Positions 43,751 to 52,604 of a DNA stretch of 64,000 nt are shown here, one piece after another. The translations under genes were made by a program, and so were the position numbers. Source of the stretch: UMGS1766 sp963660915 (GTDB lineage Bacteria; Bacillota; Clostridia; Oscillospirales; Oscillospiraceae); assembly GCA_963660915.1 (NCBI GenBank), contig CAVLAO010000003.1, positions 57,767-121,766 on the forward strand. Reading direction: 5' to 3'. The stretch's first letter is position 1. Each line of letters opens with the position of its first letter. The notes under the pieces are model-generated. The model ran no database searches. It was not told the origin of the DNA and saw only the letters and a list, made by a program, of their open reading frames with translations.

Positions 43751-44219
43751 ACTCTGTCATTCTGAACTTCCCCCCTGTCATTCTGAGGGAGCAACGCGAC
43801 CGAAGAATCTTTTCTGCCGATAACATGCCAATCGTCACAGTCGGCGCAGTAAGATCCTTCGCTCCGCTCAGGATGACAGTGGAAGAAGGTACTCCGGATG
43901 ACACCCAGCTCTGTCATTCTGAGGAGGCGCAGCCGACGAAGAATCTTTCTGCCGATAACATGCCAATTGTCACAGTCCGTGCAATAAGATCCTTCGCTCC
44001 GCTCAGGATGACAGTGGAAGAAGGTACTCCGGATGACACCCAGCTCTGTCATTCTGAGGAGGCGCAGCCGACGAAGAATCTTTCTGCCGATAACATGCCA
44101 ATTGTCACAGTCCGTGCAATAAGATCCTTCGCTCCGCTCAGGATGACAGTGGAAGAAGGTACTCCGGATGACACCCAGCTCTGTCATTCTGAGGAGGCGT
44201 AGCCAACGAAGAATCTTTT
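43751..44219. repeat. Tandem array of the dispersed inverted repeat (135-bp period)
   Basis: Gene-free stretch. Units beginning GATAACATGCCAAT at 43819, 43954 and 44089 repeat every 135 bp and are almost identical. Each contains CCTTCGCTCCGCTCAGGATG and, about 60 bases on, its imperfect reverse complement CATTCTGAGGAGGCGCAGCC, so each unit can fold. Related copies occur near 46.7 and 60.7 kb. A long open frame across it, rich in HPERSEGS, is an artefact. Confidence 0.9.
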
Positions 44220-44240
44220 CCACTGCGGGACTGCCGCCCA

Positions 44241-45272
44241 TCATAAATTCAGCTGTTTTCTCCGGTTCAGGTTCACCGTTCCGTCCTGCATGCCGGCCAG
44301 ATTCTCCAAACTGCTTCCGGTGCCGTTGACCACGCAGGAAACTGCATCCTTTGCCACAGAGGTTGCAATGCCGGTGCTCTTTTCCACCAGTTGGTCGAAT
44401 CCCCACAGCAGACTTCCGCCGCCGGTCATAACAATCCCGTTGTCCGCAATGTCTGCCACCAACTCCGGCGGCGTGCATTCGATCACGTTGTGAATGGCTT
44501 CCAGAATCTGCTGCGCCGGCTCTTCAAAGGCCTCTGCCGTGTCGGCAGAAGAAACCGTAATCTCCTTTGGCAGTCCCGTTTGCAGACAGCGTCCCTTTAC
44601 CTCCATGACCTCCTCCTCCGGCCGGGGAACGACGCAGCCGATGGTTTCCTTCAGTTCCTCCGCCGTAGGTTCTCCGATCAGCACATTGTACTTTCGACGA
44701 ACGTATTTTACCAACGCCTCGTCAAACTTGTCCCCTGCCACCTTAATGGAGGCAGACTCCACAACGCCGCCCAGAGAAATCACCGCAATATCCGCCGTAC
44801 CGCCGCCGATATCCACCACAAGGTGGCCTTCCGGGCGATTGATGTCAATTCCGGCGCCGATAGCCGCCGCTACCGGCTCTTCGATCAGGTACACCTTCCG
44901 CGCCCCCGCCTGAATGCCGGCATCCACCACGGCGCGCTCCTCCACCTCGGTAATGCCGGAGGGAACGCAGATGACCACCCTTGGCTTGAACAGGTGGAAA
45001 GTGGTCACTTTCCGCAAGAATTCCCGCAGCATCCGTTCCGTCATGTCATAGTCGGAAATAACGCCATCCCGCAGAGGCCGCAGAGCCACAATATTCCCCG
45101 GCGTGCGCCCCAGCATTTTCTGGGCTTCCGCACCCACCTTCAGCAGCTTTCCCGTGTTCCGGTCCATGGCAACCACACTGGGCTCCCGCAGAACAATTCC
45201 CTTGCCCCGCACGTAGACCAGCACCGTTGCCGTGCCCAAGTCAATGCCGATATCCCTTGTAAACCCAAACAT
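44241..45272 (-). CDS. mreB: Rod shape-determining protein MreB/Mbl
   Basis: 343 aa. Actin-like ATPase: phosphate loops IGIDLGTATVLVYVRGKG and VVDIGGGTADIAVISLGG, and the adenosine motif IVMTGGGSLLWGFD. It guides side-wall synthesis as membrane-bound filaments. It stands alone; mreC and mreD are not adjacent, as is usual for Mbl-type paralogues, so mbl is an alternative name. Strong promoter upstream. Confidence 0.94.
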   Translation of the reverse strand: MFGFTRDIGIDLGTATVLVYVRGKGIVLREPSVVAMDRNTGKLLKVGAEAQKMLGRTPGNIVALRPLRDGVISDYDMTERMLREFLRKVTTFHLFKPRVVICVPSGITEVEERAVVDAGIQAGARKVYLIEEPVAAAIGAGIDINRPEGHLVVDIGGGTADIAVISLGGVVESASIKVAGDKFDEALVKYVRRKYNVLIGEPTAEELKETIGCVVPRPEEEVMEVKGRCLQTGLPKEITVSSADTAEAFEEPAQQILEAIHNVIECTPPELVADIADNGIVMTGGGSLLWGFDQLVEKSTGIATSVAKDAVSCVVNGTGSSLENLAGMQDGTVNLNRRKQLNL

Positions 45273-45314
45273 GATTTTTACACCTCTGATTGCTCTGATT
45301 CATTTTATAAATAG

Positions 45315-45343
45315 ATTATAGCCATGCATTATGACCTTTTCAA
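45315..45343 (-). promoter_or_regulatory. Promoter of mreB
   Basis: TTGAAA (45343-45338), 17-base spacer, TATAAT (45320-45315) on the minus strand. Confidence 0.75.
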
Positions 45344-45390
45344 CAACGCAGGCGGAAAACTTTTCTTAAGTTCCTGCCCCTTCCTCTGCC

Positions 45391-45419
45391 TTGACTTCCC
45401 ATAGCAAACGCGCTACAAT
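45391..45419 (+). promoter_or_regulatory. Promoter of the DUF815 ATPase gene
   Basis: TTGACT (45391-45396), 17-base spacer, TACAAT (45414-45419). Divergent from the mreB promoter. Confidence 0.75.
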
Positions 45420-45452
45420 TTCGACAACATTTGTGAGAGAAGGAACCTTTTT

Positions 45453-46658
45453 ATGCCGACCAACGAAAGCATGTATGCCGCTCTTAAGAGCGTTTCCCTT
45501 TATCGCCCTCTGCTGGAGGAGCCGGCCGGTCAGCGGCTGACCGGTCTGTTTGCCGCTCTGGAACAGGAGAACGGCGCGCAGGCCATGGAGGAATACACCG
45601 GCCTGTTTCAGGCCATTGCCGCCAGCGGCTGCTCCGGTCTGGGCAGCTGGTTTTGGGATCGCCTTCGCTACGACTCCACCCCCTTCGCCGAGGCCGCTGC
45701 CCGCAGCACCGAAACCCCGATTCTGACCGCCGCCGCGACCCACGACGTCGCCGTGTTCACCCGCCTGTCTCAGCTTCCCTGCACCGAGTTGAAGGCTTCC
45801 ATTGCCAAACTGCTGCCGGAATCCTGGCGCAGCGCCGCCGAAAGCCTGCCGGACTGGGACAACACCGTTCCCTTTACGTTTTCCGACCTGCTCAGCTTCT
45901 ATCGGGTCAACGGTGCCGGCATGTTCGCCCGCTACCGTGCCTTTACCTGGAGCCGCAACCGCCTGCTTCCGGTGGAACAGCCGGACTTTGTGCCGGAGGA
46001 GGAACTCTGGGGCTATCGCCTGCAGCGGGATAAGGTGGTGGCCAATACCCGGGGCTTAATCGAGGGGCGGAGCGTCAACAACGTGCTGCTGTTCGGCGAT
46101 CCCGGCACGGGAAAATCCGCCACAGTGAAGGCGCTGCTGGGCATGCAGGGCTTTGAGAGCCTGCGGCTGATTGAAGTGCGCAAAACGGATCTGGGGGATT
46201 TAGGCGAGCTGATCCGCATGCTGGGGCATCGTCCTCAGAAGTTCATCCTCTTTATTGATGATCTGGCCTTCGACAAGGAGGACATGACCTACTCCGTGCT
46301 GAAATCCGTTCTGGAGGGCGGACTGGAGCCCCGGCCGAAGAACGTGGCCGTATACGCCACCTCCAACCGGCGGAATCTGGTGCGTCAAAACTTCTCCGAC
46401 CGCAACGGGGATGAAATCGACGCCAATGAGACCATTCAGGAGAAAACCAGTCTCGCCGAGCGCTTTGGCCTGCGAATTCCCTATACCGGCCTGAACCGCA
46501 ATCAGTTCCTGGACATGGTGGAGGAGCTGGCTCAACGGAAGGGCATCCATCGGGACAGCACATGGCTGCGGGCCGAGGCCGTAAAGTGGGAAATGCGCCA
46601 CCCTAGCCGCACGCCCCGAACCGCGCTGCAATTTTTAGCCAGTCTGCCGGTGGAATAA
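45453..46658 (+). CDS. DUF815 family AAA ATPase
   Basis: 401 aa. An N-terminal alpha-helical half without recognisable motifs, then an ATPase: GDPGTGKSA (215-223) Walker A, FILFIDDLAF (about 265) Walker B, and an arginine-rich sensor region around YATSNRRNL. C-terminal NRNQFLDMVEELAQRKG and PRTALQFLASL are typical of DUF815. Function unknown; the family resembles ATPase regulators of the MoxR/clamp-loader type. GAAGGA precedes the ATG. Single-gene transcript ending at a strong terminator. Confidence 0.85.
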   Translation: MPTNESMYAALKSVSLYRPLLEEPAGQRLTGLFAALEQENGAQAMEEYTGLFQAIAASGCSGLGSWFWDRLRYDSTPFAEAAARSTETPILTAAATHDVAVFTRLSQLPCTELKASIAKLLPESWRSAAESLPDWDNTVPFTFSDLLSFYRVNGAGMFARYRAFTWSRNRLLPVEQPDFVPEEELWGYRLQRDKVVANTRGLIEGRSVNNVLLFGDPGTGKSATVKALLGMQGFESLRLIEVRKTDLGDLGELIRMLGHRPQKFILFIDDLAFDKEDMTYSVLKSVLEGGLEPRPKNVAVYATSNRRNLVRQNFSDRNGDEIDANETIQEKTSLAERFGLRIPYTGLNRNQFLDMVEELAQRKGIHRDSTWLRAEAVKWEMRHPSRTPRTALQFLASLPVE

Positions 46659-46674
46659 AATCTGCAAATGATAA

Positions 46675-46717
46675 ACAGCCCATGACTCGGTGTGAGTCAT
46701 GGGCTGTGGTTTTTGTT
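46675..46717. terminator. Terminator after the DUF815 gene
   Basis: ACAGCCCATGACTC / GAGTCATGGGCTGT (46675-46707), 14-bp perfect stem, then GGTTTTTG on the plus strand. It may also stop serA transcription from the other side. Confidence 0.88.
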
Positions 46718-46721
46718 CTAA

Positions 46722-46838
46722 CTCTGTCCTCCTGAGGAGTGAAACGGCGAGGGGATCTTACCGCACTGATCTGCCACTGTCGCACAGTAATGGTCGGAGC
46801 CGGTGTTTTAAGATTCTTCGCTTCGCTCAGAATGACAC
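46722..46838. repeat. Dispersed inverted-repeat copy
   Basis: Starts CTCTGTCCTCCTGAGGAG and ends AAGATTCTTCGCTTCGCTCAGAATGACA, related to the 43.8-44.2 kb array but more diverged. It lies between the DUF815 and serA 3' ends. Confidence 0.75.
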
Positions 46839-46855
46839 GACGGTCAAATCAGAAC

Positions 46856-48025
46856 TCAATTCTGCATCACGCGGATACGGATCACGCCGTCGATGGCAGC
46901 CAACTGCTTGACTTCCTCGTCGGTGACCTTGTTATCCACATCCAGCATAGTGTAGGCATAGTCCTTGCGGGACTTATTGGCCAGATTCTCTACGTTCAGG
47001 CCGGCGCCGGAAACGATGGTGGTGATCTGCGCCAGCGTGTTGGGCACATTGCGGTGGATAATGCAGATACGGGCCGCGCCACTGCGCTCCATGCTCACGT
47101 TGGGCAGGTTCACAGAGTTGGTGATGTTGCCGTTTTCCAGATAATCCTGCAGCTCGTGCGCCGCCATGATCGCGCAGTTATCCTCGCTCTCCGGAGTGGA
47201 GGCGCCCAGATGGGGCAGGGCAATCACGCCGGGGGCATTGGCGACCTCGGTCTCAGGGAAGTCAGTGACATAAGCTGCCACCCGGCCGGACTTCAGTGCC
47301 GCCAGAATGGCCTCCACATTTACCAGACCGTTGCGGGCCAGATTGATGATGCGCACGTTGCCCTTCATCTTGGAGATGGCTTCGGCATCGATGGTGTCCC
47401 GGGTGGAGTCGTTCAGAGGCACATGGATGGTGATGTAGTCGCTGACCTTCAGCAGATCGTCCAGATTGGTCACCACATTGACGTGGCGGTCCAGCGTCAG
47501 CGCGGCAGACACGCTCAGATAGGGATCATAGCCCACAATGCTCATGCCCAGTGCAAGGGCAGCGTCGGCAACCTTGGCGCCGATGGCACCCAGACCGATG
47601 ATGCCGAGGGTCTTACCCATGATCTCCGGACCGGCAAACTGGCTCTTGGCCTTCTCCATGGTGGTCAGTACGTCTGCGCCGGAAGCGGCTTCCTTGCGGG
47701 CCCACTCGTTGGCCTCGAACATATGGCGGGAAGCGGCCAGCATGGCGAAAATAACCTCTTCCTTCACGGCATTGGAGTTTGCACCGGGGGTGTTGAACAC
47801 CACAATACCTGCCTCGCTGCAGCGATCAATGGGAATGTTGTTGGTGCCTGCACCGGCGCGGGCAATGGCCCGCAGTGCCTCAGGGAATTCATAGTCGTGC
47901 ATTTTTGCGCTGCGGACGAGAATGCCGTCAGGATTGGTGCATTCATCCTCCACTGCAAAGCGGCTCTTGTCCAGCTGAGCCAGACCGATGCTGGCAATTT
48001 TATTTAATGTTTTAATACGATACAT
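46856..48025 (-). CDS. serA: D-3-phosphoglycerate dehydrogenase
   Basis: 389 aa. NAD-binding core with GIIGLGAIGAKVAD, substrate-domain ARAGAGTNNIP, and the catalytic His region LPHLGASTPESEDN. A C-terminal ACT domain (about 320-389, ICIIHRNVPNTLAQITTIV) probably gives serine feedback control. It catalyses the first step of serine synthesis. Last gene of the serC-zinc ribbon-serA operon, 59 bases after the zinc-ribbon gene. Confidence 0.93.
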   Translation of the reverse strand: MYRIKTLNKIASIGLAQLDKSRFAVEDECTNPDGILVRSAKMHDYEFPEALRAIARAGAGTNNIPIDRCSEAGIVVFNTPGANSNAVKEEVIFAMLAASRHMFEANEWARKEAASGADVLTTMEKAKSQFAGPEIMGKTLGIIGLGAIGAKVADAALALGMSIVGYDPYLSVSAALTLDRHVNVVTNLDDLLKVSDYITIHVPLNDSTRDTIDAEAISKMKGNVRIINLARNGLVNVEAILAALKSGRVAAYVTDFPETEVANAPGVIALPHLGASTPESEDNCAIMAAHELQDYLENGNITNSVNLPNVSMERSGAARICIIHRNVPNTLAQITTIVSGAGLNVENLANKSRKDYAYTMLDVDNKVTDEEVKQLAAIDGVIRIRVMQN

Positions 48026-48084
48026 GATCGTTTTCCTCCTATTTCTGCCGCCGAAAGGGTTCAGCAGCCTGAGACAATGTCAAT

Positions 48085-48828
48085 TTACCAGATTTGTACG
48101 AAAAACCATCCGTCCCCGGTCTGGAGCACATCAAACTCCGTCAGGCCGTAGCTGCCGTCGGTATAAGTCACGTCCACATCCACGACCATGTACTGCTCTC
48201 CGTTCAGCCCGACGAAATAGCTGTTCAGCGTTTCCAGTTCGTCCTCCCGAACGTCAATGTCCGCCACCTGCCACTGCTGCACTTCCTGCCCGTAGTGACG
48301 GCTCCAGCCGTCGGCATAGGACATGGCCTCAAAATAGCCGTAGGCGTCCACATATCCGGCATACACCACCGGATGAAACAGAGCTGCAATGTCGGAGGTC
48401 TGATTCGCCTGAGCATACTGGAAGTAGCTCTCAATCAGCCGCTCATAGCCGGGCTGCATGGCTGCATCGGACTTGGGCTGGGTCAGCCGGGCAATTCCCC
48501 CGGCAATCAGCAGCAGTGCCAGTAAAACAGCAAAGCCAAGGATCCAGATTCGGTTTTTCTTTTTTGTCGCCGCAGAAACGGCGCCGGTAGATCGGGGCGT
48601 CCCCGTTCCCCAAGGTTCTTCCACCGGCTTGGCTTCCCATGTCGGCGGAGCGTCCCCGCCGATGGATTCCGCCCCGGTGACACAGTAAGGGGAAGAACTG
48701 CCCACATCATTGCTCAGATGGAAGTCTTTTCCGTCCTCCGCAGAGGGGAGAACCGGAACTGCCGCGCCGCAAACAGGGCAAAACTTTGCTCCGTCCTCCA
48801 GGCGCTGTCCGCACTGCATGCAGAACAT
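48085..48828 (-). CDS. Zinc-ribbon membrane protein of unknown function
   Basis: 247 aa. N-terminal zinc ribbon C3-x2-C6 ... C17-x2-C20, a low-complexity linker, a single membrane helix (about 94-112), then an extracytoplasmic domain of about 130 residues (MQPGYERLIESYFQYAQANQTSDIAALFHP...) with an NTF2-like look, ending in GDGWFFVQIW. Function unknown. It sits between serC (26 bases upstream) and serA on one strand, so it is probably co-transcribed with serine synthesis. Confidence 0.75.
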   Translation of the reverse strand: MFCMQCGQRLEDGAKFCPVCGAAVPVLPSAEDGKDFHLSNDVGSSSPYCVTGAESIGGDAPPTWEAKPVEEPWGTGTPRSTGAVSAATKKKNRIWILGFAVLLALLLIAGGIARLTQPKSDAAMQPGYERLIESYFQYAQANQTSDIAALFHPVVYAGYVDAYGYFEAMSYADGWSRHYGQEVQQWQVADIDVREDELETLNSYFVGLNGEQYMVVDVDVTYTDGSYGLTEFDVLQTGDGWFFVQIW

Positions 48829-48854
48829 GGGGCACTCTCCTTCCGGTTCGAACC

Positions 48855-49940
48855 TCAGTTGTTCTTATCGAACTGCTGGATAAACTCGCACAGTTTTTCC
48901 ACGCCGGCAATGGGCATGGCGTTGTAGATGGAGGCGCGCATACCGCCCACCTTGCGATGGCCCTTCAGGTTGCTGAAGCCCCAGTCTGCACTCTCAGCCA
49001 CAAACTTGGCGTCCAGCTCGGCGCTGGCCGTGCGGAAGGTGACGTTCATGTCGCTGCGGGAGCCGGGCTTGGCGGCGCAGGTGAACAGACGGGAGTTGTC
49101 GATCACATCGTAAAGCATCTGTGCCTTGCCGTGCTTGATCTTTTCCATGCCGGCCACGCCGCCCTGGCTCTCCAGCCAGTCGCAAACCAGACCCAGCATA
49201 TAAATGCACCAGCAGGGAGGCGTGTTGTACATGGAGTCCTTCTCGATCTCGATCTGCCAGCCCAGCATCTTGGGGGTGATGGGCAGTTCGTGACCGGCTA
49301 GCTCCTTCTTGACAATGACGATGGTCACGCCGGCAGGAGCCAGATTCTTCTGCGCACCGGCATAGATCACGCCGTAGCGGCTGACATCCACCACCCGGGA
49401 GCAGATATCGGAGGACATGTCGCACACGATGGGCACATTGCCGGTTTCGGGAATGTACTGCCACTCGGTGCCGTAGATGGTGTTATTGGCGCAATAGTAG
49501 AAGTAGGATGCGTCCGGGCGCACTACGATTTCTTCCTGCTTGGGAATGTAGGTGAAGTCCTGATCCTCAGAGGAGCAGGCCACAGCGATGTCGCCGTACT
49601 TCTTCGCTTCCTGATAGGCCAGGTTGGAGAAGTTGCCGGTAACAGCATAGTCTGCCTTTCCGGTGGCGCCGATCAGGTTCAGAGGAATGGCGGAAAACTG
49701 AGTGGATGCACCGCCCTGCAGGAACAGCACCTCATAGTCATCGGGAATCGCCATCAGCTTTTTAAACTTTGCCTTGGTATCGTCAAAGATTTTCTGAAAC
49801 ACCTTTGAGCGATGACTCATCTCCATAACGGACATGCCGCTGCCCTGATAGTTGAGAATCTCCTTGCCGGCGCGCTCCAGTACCTCAACAGGCAACATGG
49901 AAGGACCGGCGGAGAAATTGTAAATACGCTCATTGGCCAT
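48855..49940 (-). CDS. serC: Phosphoserine aminotransferase
   Basis: 361 aa. PLP enzyme turning 3-phosphohydroxypyruvate into phosphoserine. YNFSAGPSMLP at the start and the PLP lysine in GAQKNLAPAG are family marks; HRKVGGMRASIYNA lies near the end. Normal length. First gene of the serine operon, with its own promoter. No serB is seen nearby. Confidence 0.95.
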   Translation of the reverse strand: MANERIYNFSAGPSMLPVEVLERAGKEILNYQGSGMSVMEMSHRSKVFQKIFDDTKAKFKKLMAIPDDYEVLFLQGGASTQFSAIPLNLIGATGKADYAVTGNFSNLAYQEAKKYGDIAVACSSEDQDFTYIPKQEEIVVRPDASYFYYCANNTIYGTEWQYIPETGNVPIVCDMSSDICSRVVDVSRYGVIYAGAQKNLAPAGVTIVIVKKELAGHELPITPKMLGWQIEIEKDSMYNTPPCWCIYMLGLVCDWLESQGGVAGMEKIKHGKAQMLYDVIDNSRLFTCAAKPGSRSDMNVTFRTASAELDAKFVAESADWGFSNLKGHRKVGGMRASIYNAMPIAGVEKLCEFIQQFDKNN

Positions 49941-49965
49941 AATCGTTTTCTCCCTTCAATCATCT

Positions 49966-49984
49966 GCAGCGCTTCTTGCGCTGC
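49966..49984. repeat. Leader hairpin of serC
   Basis: GCAGCGC/GCGCTGC stem in the serC leader, between its promoter and start codon. Role unknown. Confidence 0.4.
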
Positions 49985-50003
49985 ACTTTGGATAATGTAT
50001 TTT

Positions 50004-50032
50004 ATTATACCAGTCAATATATCCAAAGACAA
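50004..50032 (-). promoter_or_regulatory. Promoter of the serine operon
   Basis: TTGTCT (50032-50027), 17-base spacer, TATAAT (50009-50004) on the minus strand. Confidence 0.72.
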
Positions 50033-50084
50033 GCGGAGCCGTTCCAAATTTGCACAACACATTGGATAGTTTTTTGTTGAATTG

Positions 50085-50297
50085 TTAGTATTTTAACATT
50101 CTCAGCCGTTCTTCCTGCACATTCAGCCGATCCTCCACCTGATACATCCGCTCCACAAGGTGATTGTGCTGATCCACCCGCTTTTCCAACTGCTGAATGC
50201 GGTAGGCTGTCAAACGGGAGGAGGCCACCACCCCGGCAAAGCTGCCGGCCAGCGTGCAGATCCCGCTGATCACTGCCACCACAATGCTTGCCTCCAC
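50085..50297 (-). CDS. Small membrane/coiled-coil phage protein (XhlA-like)
   Basis: 70 aa. One N-terminal membrane helix (about 4-24, IVVAVISGICTLAGSFAGVV) then a coiled coil (YRIQQLEKRVDQHNHLVERMYQVEDRLN). Such proteins usually lie before holin and endolysin in Clostridia prophages, and XhlA relatives take part in lysis. Here no endolysin follows; serC is next. GTG start at 50297 with GAGGAGG. Last gene of the cassette. Confidence 0.7.
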   Translation of the reverse strand: MEASIVVAVISGICTLAGSFAGVVASSRLTAYRIQQLEKRVDQHNHLVERMYQVEDRLNVQEERLRMLKY

Positions 50298-50299
50298 CC

Positions 50300-52207
50300 T
50301 TACACCTCCTCATAACTCATCTTCCGCCACGGGTCGTGGCCGATGGCGCCGTAACGATTGTTGTACACTCTCCGAATGTAGACATCCCCCAGCAAATTGA
50401 GGAAGATCTGCACCATGTTGTCCCACGCCCCCGAAAGCTGCGTTTTGGTCGGGCTGAGGGGAAACAGGCAGTACAGCACGCCTGCCAGCGTGCCGGGCAG
50501 ATTGCCTACCTGAGCGGCAACAGCATTGTTGACAATGTAGTATTTCCCCCGCGTGGTGTACTGGTTCAGGTCTGCACCGGCCGGAATTTCCTCGCCCCCG
50601 ATCCGAGGCAGTGCCGACACCGCCACGTTCCCCTCCTGCACTCGCACGTAGGCCGGTTCTGTCCCGTTGGAATAAAACAGTTCCACCCCCGTCATGCCCC
50701 GGGTCGGATCGTCGGAATTGATCAGCGTTGCCGCCAGACCGCCGCAAGCCGTGCCGCTGCCGTCGGCATCCCAGTGCTCCGCAGAAAGCGTCACTCCCGG
50801 CGCCGCCGTTTCGCTGGGCGGAATCAGCGCTGCGGAGATGGAATACTCCCCTGCAAGGACTCCCTCGGAATAAGTCCGGCTGGACTGAGTGGTCTGAAGC
50901 CGACCGGGCTGAATCTCCCATCCGCCGATTTTGCCGCTTTCCCCCCGCAGCGTACCCGATGCGGAGAGGGTCTCCCCGTCCCAGCTCAAGGCATCTCCAA
51001 ACTGAAAGGTGCCTTTCTTCAGATTGATCGTTCCGTGGTCTCCCACAATATCCTCGGCGGTAATATGATTCAGCTGCGCATATGCGGCATTCAGATTGTC
51101 CGCATACAGCCGACGAAAGCGTCCCAGTTCCGTCTTCACTCCGGTGATCGCCTGACTGATGCTCTGCCGCGCCGCGGACAGCCCCTCCCCCGAGGGTGCC
51201 GAAGCCGTCACCGTGGTGACGATTCCTCCATCGAAGCTATGCCGCAGAAACAGCACCGGCATACAATAGCTCTGCCCTGCCCGGTCTCTGGCCTCCACCG
51301 TGTCCCACAGCTCCAACCCCGGATTTCCCAGCATTTTCACCGAACCGGGGCGGAAGGAATATCCCTGCCAAACCTGCCACACCCCGTCAAACAGCTCCTG
51401 AGTAAACCACTCTCCGCTGCATTGAATTCCCTGTGTTGCTCCCTCCATCTGCTGAGAAAACACATTGGTCTCCTCGGTCTGCCCCTGAGGCGAAGCGGTT
51501 GTCACCGTCTGGGTGATCTCCAGTGCGCCAAAAGTAAAATCCTGCTCCTCCACCTGCAGTGCAGACTGATAATACTCTTTCGGGGTGATCTGCACCCGTT
51601 CCGTTCCCGGACGAACCAATTGCAGCGCCCCTTGGTGATTGATCCAGGCATTCGCCCCTGCCAGCAGGGCCGCCGCCTGCACCAGTTCCCGCTGTGTCCG
51701 TCCCGTTCCTCCGGCAGAATCCGCCGGCAAAGTAATCTCAACCTCCGGCACAAGGGATGCTCCCTCCAGATTCAGCCCGTTCTGTCCGGCAATAATCTCC
51801 AACAATTCCTTCGCCGTAGCAGGCGGAACCTCCGGCAGGAAAAACTCCTTCTCCAGTGCGCTGCCCATGGCATCGATTCCGGTAATGGTGCGCCGACGGC
51901 TGTCCGTCTCCCCCTCCGCCCCGGTAATGGTGAACCGGCCCATGGGAACTGCCTCTTCCTGCCCGTCCTCCAGTACCAGAGCAAACTCCAGTGTCGCCGA
52001 TGCGCCCTTCTCTACCGTCCCCTCCGCCGTGGTCACGGCGGAAAACTCCGCCGCTGTACTTCCGCCGATACCAAACAGGCCGCCGGAACTGCCGGCAGTG
52101 TACTCTGCTGAATCCAGTGCCAACCGCACCCCATCCTCTGTTGTCAGATAGGCGTGAAACGGCCGCGTGTATTGCCGGGATTGAAATTGTTCTGAAATCG
52201 CTTCCAT
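50300..52207 (-). CDS. Phage tail/baseplate protein
   Basis: 635 aa. The N-terminal half (AYLTTEDGVRLALDSAEYTAGSSGG..., TGIDAMGSALEKEF, ATAKELLEIIAGQNGLNL) resembles tail-associated/baseplate proteins of siphophages. The middle (AYAQLNHITAEDIVGDHGTINLKKGTFQFGD) resembles host-contact tail proteins, and the C-terminus is beta-rich and may bind a receptor. It would form the tail tip. ATG at 52207 after GAGGAG; ends two bases before the membrane-protein gene. Confidence 0.7.
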   Translation of the reverse strand: MEAISEQFQSRQYTRPFHAYLTTEDGVRLALDSAEYTAGSSGGLFGIGGSTAAEFSAVTTAEGTVEKGASATLEFALVLEDGQEEAVPMGRFTITGAEGETDSRRRTITGIDAMGSALEKEFFLPEVPPATAKELLEIIAGQNGLNLEGASLVPEVEITLPADSAGGTGRTQRELVQAAALLAGANAWINHQGALQLVRPGTERVQITPKEYYQSALQVEEQDFTFGALEITQTVTTASPQGQTEETNVFSQQMEGATQGIQCSGEWFTQELFDGVWQVWQGYSFRPGSVKMLGNPGLELWDTVEARDRAGQSYCMPVLFLRHSFDGGIVTTVTASAPSGEGLSAARQSISQAITGVKTELGRFRRLYADNLNAAYAQLNHITAEDIVGDHGTINLKKGTFQFGDALSWDGETLSASGTLRGESGKIGGWEIQPGRLQTTQSSRTYSEGVLAGEYSISAALIPPSETAAPGVTLSAEHWDADGSGTACGGLAATLINSDDPTRGMTGVELFYSNGTEPAYVRVQEGNVAVSALPRIGGEEIPAGADLNQYTTRGKYYIVNNAVAAQVGNLPGTLAGVLYCLFPLSPTKTQLSGAWDNMVQIFLNLLGDVYIRRVYNNRYGAIGHDPWRKMSYEEV

Positions 52208-52216
52208 TGGTTCTCC

Positions 52217-52585
52217 TCACTGCTCAATAAAATTCACGCTGACCGCCGTGGCCCATCGCAATCCCTCCGCCCAACTGTACTGGCTGAAGGTAGGGGTACT
52301 GAAATAGCCCCGAATGGTGCGGCTGCTGCCGTCTATACTGGGATAGGTGCAGGTGGTGAATCCCTTCCCCAGAATGGCGTTTTTGATCTGCGCCGCCTCT
52401 TCCCAGGTCAGTGCATTCCAGCTCAGCTTCAGCTTCGCCTTGGTCGCCACCAGCGTGCCTACCATCTCTCCCGCTCCGTTGCGGCCGGTGTTTGCGCTCC
52501 ACACGTCCTCATAAGTTTCCACCAGTCCTCCGTTTGCCTTCGGCACCGGCATGACCGCACCGTCAAAGGTGATCTCACAGCCCAT
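52217..52585 (-). CDS. Small phage tail protein
   Basis: 122 aa, starting MGCEITFDGAVMPVPKANGG. Beta-rich with KLKLSWNALTWEEAAQIKNAIL, like small tail proteins found between tape measure and tail-tip genes in Clostridia phages; no firm family name. Start at 52585 after GAGGAAGG; upstream in-frame codons lie inside the tape-measure gene. Confidence 0.65.
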   Translation of the reverse strand: MGCEITFDGAVMPVPKANGGLVETYEDVWSANTGRNGAGEMVGTLVATKAKLKLSWNALTWEEAAQIKNAILGKGFTTCTYPSIDGSSRTIRGYFSTPTFSQYSWAEGLRWATAVSVNFIEQ

Positions 52586-52604
52586 TGAAACGCCTTCCTC
52601 TCTC

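Noticed and set aside
43819..44219. CRISPR array
   Set aside because: The period is 135 bp, units are nearly identical throughout without unique spacers, and no cas genes are present.
43687..44478. Long minus-strand open frame with repeated HPERSEGS-like segments across the repeat array
   Set aside because: It is only the translation of the 135-bp repeats. Such frames are a known annotation artefact, and it overlaps the real mreB 3' end.
50288..52111. A 600-codon open frame opposite the phage tail gene
   Set aside because: No ribosome site or family pattern, and it runs against the whole cassette.
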